64,000 nt of DNA, from the NCBI GenBank assembly GCA_002711415.1, contig PARI01000032.1, positions 84,861-148,860 of the forward strand, read 5' to 3'. The first letter of the stretch is position 1, and the number at the start of each line of letters is the position of its first letter. The position numbers and the translations under genes are program-made. This document shows positions 46,384 through 54,022 of this stretch, in pieces. Source of the DNA: Phycisphaerae bacterium. GTDB lineage: Bacteria > Planctomycetota > Phycisphaerae > Phycisphaerales > SM1A02. The notes under the pieces were generated by a model. That model saw nothing but the letters and a program-made list of their open reading frames with translations. It was not told the origin of the DNA and did no database searches.

Positions 46384-47282
46384 TGCATGGAGATCCGATC
46401 GTGGGCCTGAAGGATGACCTTGCCAGTTGTCTCCGGGATTCCGGTCGCTCCGCTGAGCCTCGCCGAATCGAAGTCCTGGGGCGTTCCGGCGAGTGCAGTG
46501 TCCTGCGTGTCGAGGTCGGTGACGAGCAGATCGTCGCCAAGATCGTCCCCGCATCGAGCCACGCCCTGCTTGTCCAACAGCGAGAGGGACTCGAAGCGAT
46601 GCAGGTGACCGGTACCGTCTCCGTGTCGCGGCCACTGCATGACGGGATTCATGGGCGGAGTGGAATCCTCCTGATGGAGTCGATCCGGTCCGGCACGATC
46701 GATGAGGCCGGTTGGGAACGGTTCGGCCGTGAACTCGCCGCGCTCCACGATGTGGAGGCTGGTTCGGCGTACGGCTTCGCTCACGACAACCACATCGGCA
46801 GCACGATCCAGCCTAATGGATGGATGGACGACTGGGTCCGGTTCAATCGCGAGCGACGGATCGGCCACATGCTGGACATCCTGCGATCAGGTGGTTCGCT
46901 GCCGGCGGATCTGGAGTACGCGGTTCTCGGCGTGATGGATGCGATGGATCGACTGGTTCCGGCCAGGCCGGTTCCGTCCCTGATCCACGGGGATCTCTGG
47001 TCGGGCAACGCGATTGGGGCCGGCGACGGCCGGATCGTGCTGATCGACCCGGCCTGCTCGCATGGTGATGGTCTTGCGGATATCGCGATGATGCGACTGT
47101 TCGGTGGTTTTCCGGAATCGTGCTACCGGAGCTACTTCTCGATCAGGAGGGCACGGGAGGATCTCGATCAGATCATCGGGACGTACCAGCTCTACCACGT
47201 GCTCAACCACGCGGTGATCTTCGGTGGGGGATACCACGGACAGGCGCTGAGCCTGTGCCGGTCCCTGCTGGACCGAGCCTGA
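46383..47282 (+). CDS. Fructosamine/ketosamine 3-kinase family protein
   Basis: A 299-residue kinase of the aminoglycoside-phosphotransferase fold. Seen: N-lobe Lys in DEQIVAKIVPASSHALL, then LMESI at the hinge, AALHDVEAGSAYGFAHDNHI with the family GFxxDNxIG motif, the catalytic loop SLIHGDLWSGNAI with HGDLWxGN, and the metal-binding LIDPACSHGDGLADIAMM. It phosphorylates the 3-OH of ketosamines, which then fall off the protein, repairing glycation. It is translationally linked to the LMW phosphatase. It ends one base before the convergent serC gene. Confidence 0.92.
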   Translation: MHGDPIVGLKDDLASCLRDSGRSAEPRRIEVLGRSGECSVLRVEVGDEQIVAKIVPASSHALLVQQREGLEAMQVTGTVSVSRPLHDGIHGRSGILLMESIRSGTIDEAGWERFGRELAALHDVEAGSAYGFAHDNHIGSTIQPNGWMDDWVRFNRERRIGHMLDILRSGGSLPADLEYAVLGVMDAMDRLVPARPVPSLIHGDLWSGNAIGAGDGRIVLIDPACSHGDGLADIAMMRLFGGFPESCYRSYFSIRRAREDLDQIIGTYQLYHVLNHAVIFGGGYHGQALSLCRSLLDRA

Positions 47283-47283
47283 A

Positions 47284-48414
47284 TCAGCCGTTGCGGGCTG
47301 CGAACTCCTTCATGAAGGAGGCGAGGCACTCGCACCCCTCTCTGGGGAAGGCGTTGTAGATCGAGGCGCGGATGCCGCCGGCGTCACGGTGCCCCTTGAG
47401 TCCGTCCATCTTCTCAGCGGCGGCCTCCTCGACGAACCGATCATCCAGTTCCTCGGTCGGAAGCCTGAACGAGACGTTCATGTGCGAACGGGACGATTCC
47501 TGGGCGAGCCCGGTGTAGAAACCACCCGAGGTGTCGATCGCATCGTAGATGATGCTCGACTTCTCGCTGTTTCGACGTTCCATCTCGGTCAGTCCACCCT
47601 GCTCGTGGATCCAGTTGAACACCTGGCCCATCATGTAGATTCCGAAGGTCGGGGGCGTATTCAGCCTTGAACCGGCCTTGCTGTGCCGGGCGTAGCAGAA
47701 CATGGATGGAAGATCGGTCCGGCCCTGCTCGGCGAAATCCTTCTTGAGCAGCACCAGCGCCACGCCCGAAGGACCAAGGTTCTTCTGGGCGCCCGCATAG
47801 ATCGCGCAGTGGCGGTCCCAGTCGAACGGACGGCCGAACATCTCGCTGCTTGTGTCGCAGATCAGCGGGGAATCGCTGTCGGGGATGTTCTCGAACCGGG
47901 TTCCGAAGACCGTGTTGTTGGAGCAGTAGTGGAAGTAGGCCGCGCCCTCGGTCTGGTTGATCTCGTCGCTGCCCGGCACGTGATCGTAGTTGCACTGGGT
48001 GCCGTCGAAGGCGACGTTGACGTTGCCGAAGTGCCTGGCCTCGGCGATCGACTTGTGCGCCCACACGCCCGTGTCCAGGTAGTCGGCGGTTCCGTCGGCC
48101 GGGAGGAAGTTCATCGGCATCATCGCGAACTGGGTGGTGGCGCCGCCCTGGATGAACAGGATCTCCCAGTCGTCACCCAGGCCGGAGACCCTTCGGCAGG
48201 CTTCCTCGGCCTCGGCGAGGACGCGATCGAAGACCGGTCCGCGGTGGCTGTGCTCGAGGATGCCGATGCCCGAACCGTGGATGTTCCAGATGTCCTGCTG
48301 GGCCTTCTGGATGATCTCCTCCGGAAGCGCCGCAGGACCCGCGGAGAAGTTGAAGATCCGATCGACGTGTCCGCCGTGAGTGGTTGTCGTGCCTGGTGAG
48401 GTTGAAGTGCTCAT
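47284..48414 (-). CDS. serC: Phosphoserine aminotransferase
   Basis: PLP enzyme of serine biosynthesis converting 3-phosphohydroxypyruvate to O-phosphoserine (376 residues). Seen: RIFNFSAGPAALPEEIIQKA at the N-terminus, GIGILEHSHRGPVFD, LFIQGGATTQFAMMPMN, the PLP-lysine region IYAGAQKNLGPSGVALVLL, and GGIRASIYNAFPREGCE at the end; all are SerC signatures. An extra Thr/Ser-rich stretch of about 17 residues precedes the family start. It lies 48 bases downstream of serA, which makes its substrate, so the two form an operon. Confidence 0.96.
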   Translation of the reverse strand: MSTSTSPGTTTTHGGHVDRIFNFSAGPAALPEEIIQKAQQDIWNIHGSGIGILEHSHRGPVFDRVLAEAEEACRRVSGLGDDWEILFIQGGATTQFAMMPMNFLPADGTADYLDTGVWAHKSIAEARHFGNVNVAFDGTQCNYDHVPGSDEINQTEGAAYFHYCSNNTVFGTRFENIPDSDSPLICDTSSEMFGRPFDWDRHCAIYAGAQKNLGPSGVALVLLKKDFAEQGRTDLPSMFCYARHSKAGSRLNTPPTFGIYMMGQVFNWIHEQGGLTEMERRNSEKSSIIYDAIDTSGGFYTGLAQESSRSHMNVSFRLPTEELDDRFVEEAAAEKMDGLKGHRDAGGIRASIYNAFPREGCECLASFMKEFAARNG

Positions 48415-48462
48415 GCTGCTGTCCTTGCCGGTCTTCGGCGATGGTGTCCGTCTGTCCCGCTT

Positions 48463-49728
48463 TCACGCGATGTTCGTCAGCGTGATGCTCATGATGTTGG
48501 AGTTGGACTTGATTGATTCGAGGTCTTCAGTGGAGGGGCTGCTGGACAGCCGGATCCGCGCACAGGCGGCCTCCTCGCCGGTGTAGATCAGGTTCTCCAT
48601 CTCGTCCACGTTGATTCCCGACTGGCTCAGCGTGTCGAAGACATGGGCCAGGACACCGGGCTTGTTCAGGTGCCGGATGATCATCTGGCAGGTCGCGGCC
48701 GTCTTGTCGGCCCGGTTGACGCAGTTGCGGACGTCGCCGGTGGTCGCGTACGTCCTGACGATGTTGACCGCTTCGGTCGCGATGGCCTCCTGCGCCTGTT
48801 CCGTCGAGGCACCGATGTGGTGGGTGCCGATGACGTTCTCCAGCGAGACGATCTGGTCGGTGAACTCGCCGGTTCCGGATCCCGGCTCGTTCGCGAAGAC
48901 GTCCAGGCCGACCCGGAGGTTCTTCTGGCGAATGGTCTCGGCAAGCGCGGCCTGGTCGATGACGCTTCCACGTGACGTGTTGACCAGGATCGCCCCTGGC
49001 TTCATCGCCGCGAGGAACTTCTCGTCGATCATGTTCTCGGTGTCGTCGTTGGCGGCGACGCTGATCGAGATGACGTCGCTGATCCTGGCGAGATTGACCG
49101 GGTTCTCACAGAGATCCACTCCGTTGATCTCGGCGGTCTCGTGGGTAAGGCTCCTGCTCCATGCGGCGACGTTCATGCCGAAGGCGCGACCCCGCTGGGC
49201 GATCGCAAGCCCGATGCGGCCGAGCCCGATGACACCAAGCGTTCGCCCGGAGAGTCCTCGTGCTGCGGAGAACTCCTTCTTGTTCCACTTTCCGGCCTTC
49301 AGCTGCTCGGTCTGCTGGGGGATCCGCCTGTCACATGAGAGGATCAGTCCCCAGGCCAGTTCGGCCACCGCGAGCGAGTTCTTGCCCGGGCAGTTGGCGA
49401 CGAAGATGCCCCGGCTGCTGGCGGCCATGATGTCGATCGTGTTGTACCCGGCTCCCGCCCGGACGATCAGGCTCAGTCGGCGGCCCGCCTGGATGGACTC
49501 GGCCGTGACCTTCGTGCTGCGGACGATGATGCAATCCGGATCATGTTCCCGGATCAGGTCCGGCAGTTGATCGGCCGTGGCATCAGGATGGAAGTGCACG
49601 TCGCATCCGAGCCGCTGGAGATTATCCAGGCCGGCCTGGTCGAGCTTGTCGGCCACGAGAACGCACAGCAGGCTCCTGTCGGAGTCCGTTGTGCTGGGAT
49701 CCATCGTGCTCGTCGGCATGCCGGTCAT
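48463..49728 (-). CDS. serA: D-3-phosphoglycerate dehydrogenase
   Basis: First enzyme of serine biosynthesis (421 residues). NAD-binding motif GVIGLGRIGLAIAQRGRAFG, substrate residues in VRAGAGYNTIDIMAASSRGI, catalytic His in GTHHIGASTEQAQEA, and ILVNTSRGSVIDQAALAE. It ends in a regulatory-like domain of about 85 residues (IIRHLNKPGVLAHVFDTLSQ) resembling the short ACT domain of type II SerA, so serine feedback is possible. The start ATG 49728 lies 60 bases downstream of the DUF1015 gene on the same strand. Confidence 0.94.
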   Translation of the reverse strand: MTGMPTSTMDPSTTDSDRSLLCVLVADKLDQAGLDNLQRLGCDVHFHPDATADQLPDLIREHDPDCIIVRSTKVTAESIQAGRRLSLIVRAGAGYNTIDIMAASSRGIFVANCPGKNSLAVAELAWGLILSCDRRIPQQTEQLKAGKWNKKEFSAARGLSGRTLGVIGLGRIGLAIAQRGRAFGMNVAAWSRSLTHETAEINGVDLCENPVNLARISDVISISVAANDDTENMIDEKFLAAMKPGAILVNTSRGSVIDQAALAETIRQKNLRVGLDVFANEPGSGTGEFTDQIVSLENVIGTHHIGASTEQAQEAIATEAVNIVRTYATTGDVRNCVNRADKTAATCQMIIRHLNKPGVLAHVFDTLSQSGINVDEMENLIYTGEEAACARIRLSSSPSTEDLESIKSNSNIMSITLTNIA

Positions 49729-49788
49729 CGATCCATCATTGTACCTGAACTCCGGCCTCGTACGAAGCCCCTCCGGCGATGGCTGGAA

Positions 49789-51051
49789 TCAGCCCTTGCA
49801 GGCCAGGGTCGGCTGGAAGGAGTGGATGAACAGGCCGCTGCGAAGCTTGGGCTCGAACCACGTGGATTTCGGGGGCATGATCTTTCCGGCGTCGGAGACC
49901 TCCAGCAGCTGTTCAATCGAGGTCGGATGCATGGAGACCGCGAGGTCGCCATCACCGGAGTCGACGCGCCGTTGAAGTTCCTCCGTGCCACGGATGCCGC
50001 CGACGAAGTCGATCCTGGGATCCGTACGAGGGTCCTCGATTCCCAGGAGGGGTGCCAGGATGCGGTCCTGCAGCAGTGAGACGTCGAGTGAACCGATCGG
50101 ATCGTCCGCATCGATCGAGTCGGCCGCCAGCGTGAGCAGATGCCAGCCTCCACCATCACCCGGACCCATGTAGATGCAGAACGAGCCCGGCCCGGGCGGC
50201 GTGGGATCCGTGGTGGGGGAGAGATCCCCGACCTGTCCCAGCTGCTGCAGCAGTGTCTCACGGTCGAACCCATCCAGTCCGCGAACGACCCTGTTGTACG
50301 CGAGGATGTTCAGTTCCCCGGCGGGAAACAGCACGGCCAGGAAGCGGTTGTATTCCTCGGAGCCGTCATGGTCCGGGTTGCTCGCTGCGCACTCATGCGC
50401 CGCTCTGGCAGCGCCGGCGGATCGATGATGTCCATCCGCGATGTACAGGCATTCGGTTCGCTTCATCGCGTCGACGTAGAACCCGGGATCCTCGACGCGC
50501 CATCCCGTGTGCGTCACGCCGTCGGGAGCGACGAAGTGGAAGATCGGTCGCTGGTTCATGTCGGTCTCGATCCTGGCGATGATCTCCGGATCATCCCTGA
50601 AGGTCAGGAAGACCGGTTCGGCATGGGCGGACAGTTCGAGCATGTGCCGGGTCCGGTCATCCTCCTTGTCCGGCCGCGTTTTCTCGTGCTTCTTGATGGT
50701 GTCGTCATCGTAGTCGGCGACATCGCAGCAGCCGACGATGCCGACCTGCCGCCGTTGCTGCCACACCTGCCTGTAGATGAACAGGCCGGGCTGCTCGTCC
50801 TCGACGAGGCTGCCGTCCCTGATCATCGCCTCAAGGTTCTCCGCCGCCTTCTGGTAGACCGGGTCGGAGTGGACGTCGACCGATTCGGGCAGGTCGATCT
50901 CGGATCGAATCACGTGAAGGAAACTGTCCGGACGTTCCTTGGCGGCTTCCCTGGCCTCGGCCGTGGAGATCACGTCATACGGTTCGCTGGAGATCTTGGC
51001 CGCGTTGCTTGAAAGCGGCCTCAACGCCTTGAAGGGATAGAACTTGACCAT
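49789..51051 (-). CDS. DUF1015 family protein next to serA
   Basis: A 420-residue cytoplasmic protein of DUF1015, often found beside serA/serC in bacteria. Recognised by KFYPFKALRPL at the start, then SSEPYDVISTAEAREAAKER, LFIYRQVWQQRRQVGIVGC, then HEKTRPDKEDDRTRHMLEL and the motif LYIADGHHRSAGAARAAHE with Asp-Gly-His-His. The family function is not established for certain; the conserved DGHHR suggests a nucleotide-dependent (kinase-like) activity, and archaeal relatives have been linked to serine kinases. The ATG at 51051 is chosen over 51108 because it gives the family N-terminus. Confidence 0.85.
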   Translation of the reverse strand: MVKFYPFKALRPLSSNAAKISSEPYDVISTAEAREAAKERPDSFLHVIRSEIDLPESVDVHSDPVYQKAAENLEAMIRDGSLVEDEQPGLFIYRQVWQQRRQVGIVGCCDVADYDDDTIKKHEKTRPDKEDDRTRHMLELSAHAEPVFLTFRDDPEIIARIETDMNQRPIFHFVAPDGVTHTGWRVEDPGFYVDAMKRTECLYIADGHHRSAGAARAAHECAASNPDHDGSEEYNRFLAVLFPAGELNILAYNRVVRGLDGFDRETLLQQLGQVGDLSPTTDPTPPGPGSFCIYMGPGDGGGWHLLTLAADSIDADDPIGSLDVSLLQDRILAPLLGIEDPRTDPRIDFVGGIRGTEELQRRVDSGDGDLAVSMHPTSIEQLLEVSDAGKIMPPKSTWFEPKLRSGLFIHSFQPTLACKG

Positions 51052-51207
51052 GGGGGAATTGTATCTCCACGATGCCAGGTCCGGGAACCTGGCCGGATAA
51101 TCGTGCAAATCGATTCATTTGCCTGAAGTCGTCCCCGTTCCATGTCGATCGCACCAACCGCCCCACATGCGGGGCAGTGGATATCAACACAGATATGGAG
51201 AGCATCC

Positions 51208-51534
51208 ATGACAACCGCACCAGCACTTGTCCTGAACAATCCGATCGTGGAAATCGACGTCATCGAGCAGCAGGGCGACCCGATGTCGGGTTGCGCCACC
51301 GCCATGAGGGTCGGTGGAGACCAGTTCGGCGCCATGTACGAGCTCACCGACCTCGTCTGGTCCGGCGATCGGCTCCTGGCCAGGTCGTCCGAGCCGATCG
51401 AGCCGGGTTCCATCGTCTCCCTTGGTTTCCAGCACGCCGGATGCATGGCCCGTCGGGCCACCGTCTACGGCTGTCGATTCGAGGATGGTTCCTACCGGAA
51501 CCTGCTCTACATCGACCAGCAGATGGCCGCCTAG
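51208..51534 (+). CDS. Small unrecognised protein upstream of the secretion operon
   Basis: A 108-residue protein without clear family. The second half (EPIEPGSIVSLGFQHAGCMA, then RRATVYGCRFEDG) has the alternating strand pattern of a small beta-barrel such as PilZ, but the RxxxR and DxSxxG signatures for c-di-GMP are missing. The ATG at 51208 follows GGAG by 7 bases; the frame opens at 51142. It is separated from the pseudopilin by 347 bases and may be an independent gene. A PilZ-like adaptor is a guess only. Confidence 0.55.
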   Translation: MTTAPALVLNNPIVEIDVIEQQGDPMSGCATAMRVGGDQFGAMYELTDLVWSGDRLLARSSEPIEPGSIVSLGFQHAGCMARRATVYGCRFEDGSYRNLLYIDQQMAA

Positions 51535-51881
51535 GGTCCGTTGCTGGTCCGTCTGTGACGATTGTGCGATCAATCCGAGCAGTCGGGCCAACTTGGTTGT
51601 TCTCTTGACGAGGACATCATCGATCCGCATCGGACAATTGCCGATGTCCGTCAGTGTGGCTGGCTCCCTTGTCACCGGCTCGTGCCGCTGGAGGGACGGC
51701 ATCTGGCGGTTTCAAGCAGCCACTTCGTCGGTCGGCACCGAAAGGCCACGGCCGGCATTCCATGCGGGGTCACGTGACTTCGCGGTTTCCTTCCCCGGCA
51801 CTCTTCCGTTGATGAACGTGTGCCGGACCCTTGGATGCGATTCCTGATTCGCAGTCCCACATTTGTTGCAGGAGTTCGGCA
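51535..51881. other. Intergenic region before the major pseudopilin gene
   Basis: A 347-base gap. I see no credible gene. CGGACA-N8-TGTCCG at 51631-51650 is a hairpin-forming inverted repeat. No known riboswitch consensus (including c-di-GMP types) was recognised. It ends with GGAG at 51871-51874, 7 bases before the pseudopilin ATG. A long structured leader for a highly expressed pilin message is possible. Confidence 0.4.
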
Positions 51882-52310
51882 ATGTACACCCGCTCGAAAG
51901 CCCCCCGCGGCTTCACCTTGATTGAAATTCTGATCGTCGTGGTCATCCTCGGCATCCTTGCTGCAATCGTGATCCCACAGTTCACCGATGCCGCCCAGGA
52001 CGCCAACGTCTCCAGTGCTCGGAGCCAGCTGCAGTCCATGCGCAGCCAGATCGAGCTCTACCGTGTCCAGAACAATGGGCAGATGCCTGGTGCCAGCTCC
52101 GGCTCAAACGGAGCCGCTCCCTGGGGCTCCATGATCGATGACAGCCTGATCCGCTCGGCTCCCAACTGGCCGCTTGGCTTCGTGGAATCATGGAGTGCAA
52201 CCACGGGCCTCAGCCTGACGTTCGATACAGGCGCCAATCCATCCATTCCTGATGTGAATGGAGACGGGAATAACGATGCGACCGATGTTACGGCGATCGC
52301 AAACTGGTGA
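51882..52310 (+). CDS. gspG: Type II secretion major pseudopilin (GspG-like) with calcium-loop C-terminus
   Basis: A 142-residue type IV pilin-like protein. Short basic leader, prepilin peptidase site and N-methylated helix: RGFTLIEILIVVVILGILAA with cleavage after Gly10 and the conserved Glu5 of the mature protein. The helix continues to about 45 (ARSQLQSMRSQIELY), followed by the GspG-type loop. The C-terminus is unusual: DVNGDGNNDATDVTAIANW has an EF-hand-like DxNxDGxxDxxD loop ending on Trp, like one half of the dockerin repeats in the exported proteins of this window. Known GspG proteins bind calcium near the C-terminus. Good ribosome site; 80 bases with a hairpin follow it. Confidence 0.87.
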   Translation: MYTRSKAPRGFTLIEILIVVVILGILAAIVIPQFTDAAQDANVSSARSQLQSMRSQIELYRVQNNGQMPGASSGSNGAAPWGSMIDDSLIRSAPNWPLGFVESWSATTGLSLTFDTGANPSIPDVNGDGNNDATDVTAIANW

Positions 52311-52337
52311 TCACCTGAGATCACAATCTGATTGATC

Positions 52338-52367
52338 CAGGCGGTGTCGAGAACTCGGCACCGCCTG
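52338..52367 (+). promoter_or_regulatory. Stem-loop after the major pseudopilin gene
   Basis: CAGGCGGTG (52338-52346) pairs perfectly with CACCGCCTG (52359-52367), with an inner CGAG/CTCG extension. No T-run follows, so it is probably not a full terminator; more likely it attenuates read-through or protects the 3' end of the pilin message, allowing more pilin than downstream products. AGGAGG for the next gene begins 11 bases later. Confidence 0.55.
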
Positions 52368-52390
52368 ATTCGTACCTAGGAGGATGGAGA

Positions 52391-52888
52391 GTGAAGATGA
52401 CAATTGAATCGCACGTACACAGGCGTGGACTGGCCAATATGGGCGTACTGATGGTCGGCCTGGGGATGCTGGCCGCCGCCCTTGGCCATGCCCTCGTGGA
52501 CTCGAACCCGGGAGGGCCGAGGCAGCTGTCCGAGCAGGAGATGCGCCAGCAGTTGTGCAGCATGCCCATCGGGCAGGAAGCAGCGATCCTCGCGGTCCAC
52601 CAGTGGCCCAGGAGGGGACGAACCGAGCTGGTCTTCTGGGCCAGGGACGACTTCGACCCCGGCAGGATCAACGAGGACGAGCTCGCGGTTCTTGCCTGGA
52701 ACGGGCTGGCCGGCCACTGGGCCGTCTACACCAGCAGCCGTTCCGATCGAAGCAGGGTGGATCATTCCAGGGTCCTCGGTCGCGGTTTCAGCCATGAGTT
52801 CTGCTCCGATTCAAGCGTTGGAACCAGTTTCATCGCCTCCGAAGGCATCCTGGACGATTCGATCGATCCCTGGGGCGGATCTTTTTGA
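52391..52888 (+). CDS. Unrecognised exported protein in the secretion operon
   Basis: A 165-residue protein of unknown family. N-terminal signal or anchor (MGVLMVGLGMLAAALGHALV, about 17-36), then a hydrophilic domain with GPRQLSEQEMRQQLCSM and RRGRTELVFWARDDFDPGR, ending Ser/Gly-rich. Two starts are equally supported: GTG 52391 (AGGAGG 7 bases before) or ATG 52397 (GGAG 7 bases before). It lies between the two pseudopilin genes but has no pilin leader. Possibly a periplasmic accessory factor; no function assigned. Confidence 0.6.
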   Translation: MKMTIESHVHRRGLANMGVLMVGLGMLAAALGHALVDSNPGGPRQLSEQEMRQQLCSMPIGQEAAILAVHQWPRRGRTELVFWARDDFDPGRINEDELAVLAWNGLAGHWAVYTSSRSDRSRVDHSRVLGRGFSHEFCSDSSVGTSFIASEGILDDSIDPWGGSF

Positions 52889-52988
52889 TTCACTCATTCG
52901 GCGTCGACATCCGGCCGATGAAAGGCACATCCAGGCGTCGATTCACGTTTCGACAGGGGCAGGGGAGGCCAGCCACGGGAGCTTCTTC

Positions 52989-53333
52989 ATGCGCAAGCGT
53001 CTTGATCTGAATTCAGTACTGCTCGTCACGGGGCTCTGCCTCGCCGGCCAGTTCCTGGTGTCCCTTGCCCGGCCCGATCACGGATCGGCCGCCTGGGCGC
53101 AGGTGCGCAGTTCCAACCAGAATGCCAAGGGCGTCCTTCCCCCCAACGCATGGGCCCAGAGGGTCGAGCTGATCAACGAGGTCAAGGCGCTTCGAGCAGA
53201 GGTCGCACGTCTCGGCAGCAAGCTCGAATCCGGGGGCATCTCCGTCCGCATCGAGAACATCGACGAGCTGAAGACGGCCCTGACAAAGCCTGAATCCACC
53301 GGCAGCGTCGACATCAGCCGACACGTCAAGTAG
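52989..53333 (+). CDS. Unrecognised small exported coiled-coil protein in the secretion operon
   Basis: A 114-residue protein with an N-terminal signal/anchor (LNSVLLVTGLCLAGQFLVSL), a short Ser/Asn linker, then a likely coiled coil (VELINEVKALRAEVARLGSK, about 60-79) and a tail with ENIDELKTALTKPEST. The ATG at 52989 has GGGAG 7 bases upstream; the open frame from 52482 overlaps the previous gene and is not used. It starts 100 bases after the preceding gene and ends 15 bases before the GspH-like pseudopilin. Size and coiled coil suggest a periplasmic scaffold; function unknown. Confidence 0.6.
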   Translation: MRKRLDLNSVLLVTGLCLAGQFLVSLARPDHGSAAWAQVRSSNQNAKGVLPPNAWAQRVELINEVKALRAEVARLGSKLESGGISVRIENIDELKTALTKPESTGSVDISRHVK

Positions 53334-53348
53334 GCACGAGGATTCCTG

Positions 53349-53945
53349 ATGAATCGGCCCGCCCGTTCCCCGCACAATCGCACCCGTTTCCATGTCGCAT
53401 CGCGCGCATACACCCTGATCGAGCTGATCATGGTCGTCGCGATCCTCGGCCTGGCGGGGGCTCTCCTCGTGCCGCGGCTGATCGACCAGGATTCATTCGC
53501 CATCCAGGCCGCAGTGCGGAACATCGTCGCCGACCTGACCTTCGCGCAATCCGACGCCCTGGCCAACCAGGAGTTTCGCAGGGTTCATTTCTACGATGAT
53601 GGCAGTGGATACTGCATCTACAGGGTGGATGAGGCCACCTTCGCCTCTCCGTTCGACGCCGTCACCGCCGATTACATCAGCGATCCGATGGCCGGCAGCG
53701 GGGAACAGCATGCCTATATCGTCGATTTTTCCAATGATGACGTTTATGACGGCGTGACGATAGAAGCCGCCCAGATTGACAACGGCGTGCGGCACATCAC
53801 CTACGACCGCCTTGGTGGCACCGTCATGACGGGTGGACTGCCGGGAACCGGTGGGGATATCACCGTGCGTTCGGCGAACTTCACATATCAAATCACGATC
53901 AACGCATTTACCGGAAAGCTGAGTGTTCAAAGGGTCGATGGGTAG
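53349..53945 (+). CDS. Minor pseudopilin, GspH/FimT-like
   Basis: A 198-residue type IV pilin-like protein. Leader then ASRAYTLIELIMVVAILGLA: the prepilin site has Ala where Gly is usual (cleavage A/YTLIEL), with Glu5 retained. The body is GspH-like: FAIQAAVRNIVADLTFAQSD, the typical helix after the membrane segment, followed by beta strands (RRVHFYDDGSGYCIYRVD) and VRSANFTYQITINAFTGKLS near the end. It belongs to the assembly tip or minor pseudopilin set of a type II secretion system. It lies 78 bases before pilM. Confidence 0.82.
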   Translation: MNRPARSPHNRTRFHVASRAYTLIELIMVVAILGLAGALLVPRLIDQDSFAIQAAVRNIVADLTFAQSDALANQEFRRVHFYDDGSGYCIYRVDEATFASPFDAVTADYISDPMAGSGEQHAYIVDFSNDDVYDGVTIEAAQIDNGVRHITYDRLGGTVMTGGLPGTGGDITVRSANFTYQITINAFTGKLSVQRVDG

Positions 53946-54022
53946 GGCAGGACATCATGCCCGTCCAGGCCGTGTGAGTCTCACGGTCGGATTGGCTCGT
54001 CACTGCTTGATTCGAGGGCCCG

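Noticed and set aside
51672-51860. Small minus-strand frame in the gap before gspG
   Set aside because: Arg-rich random-looking sequence with no ribosome site.
51535-51881. c-di-GMP riboswitch before the pseudopilin gene
   Set aside because: Looked for because of the HD-GYP gene downstream, but the conserved GEMM segments are not present.
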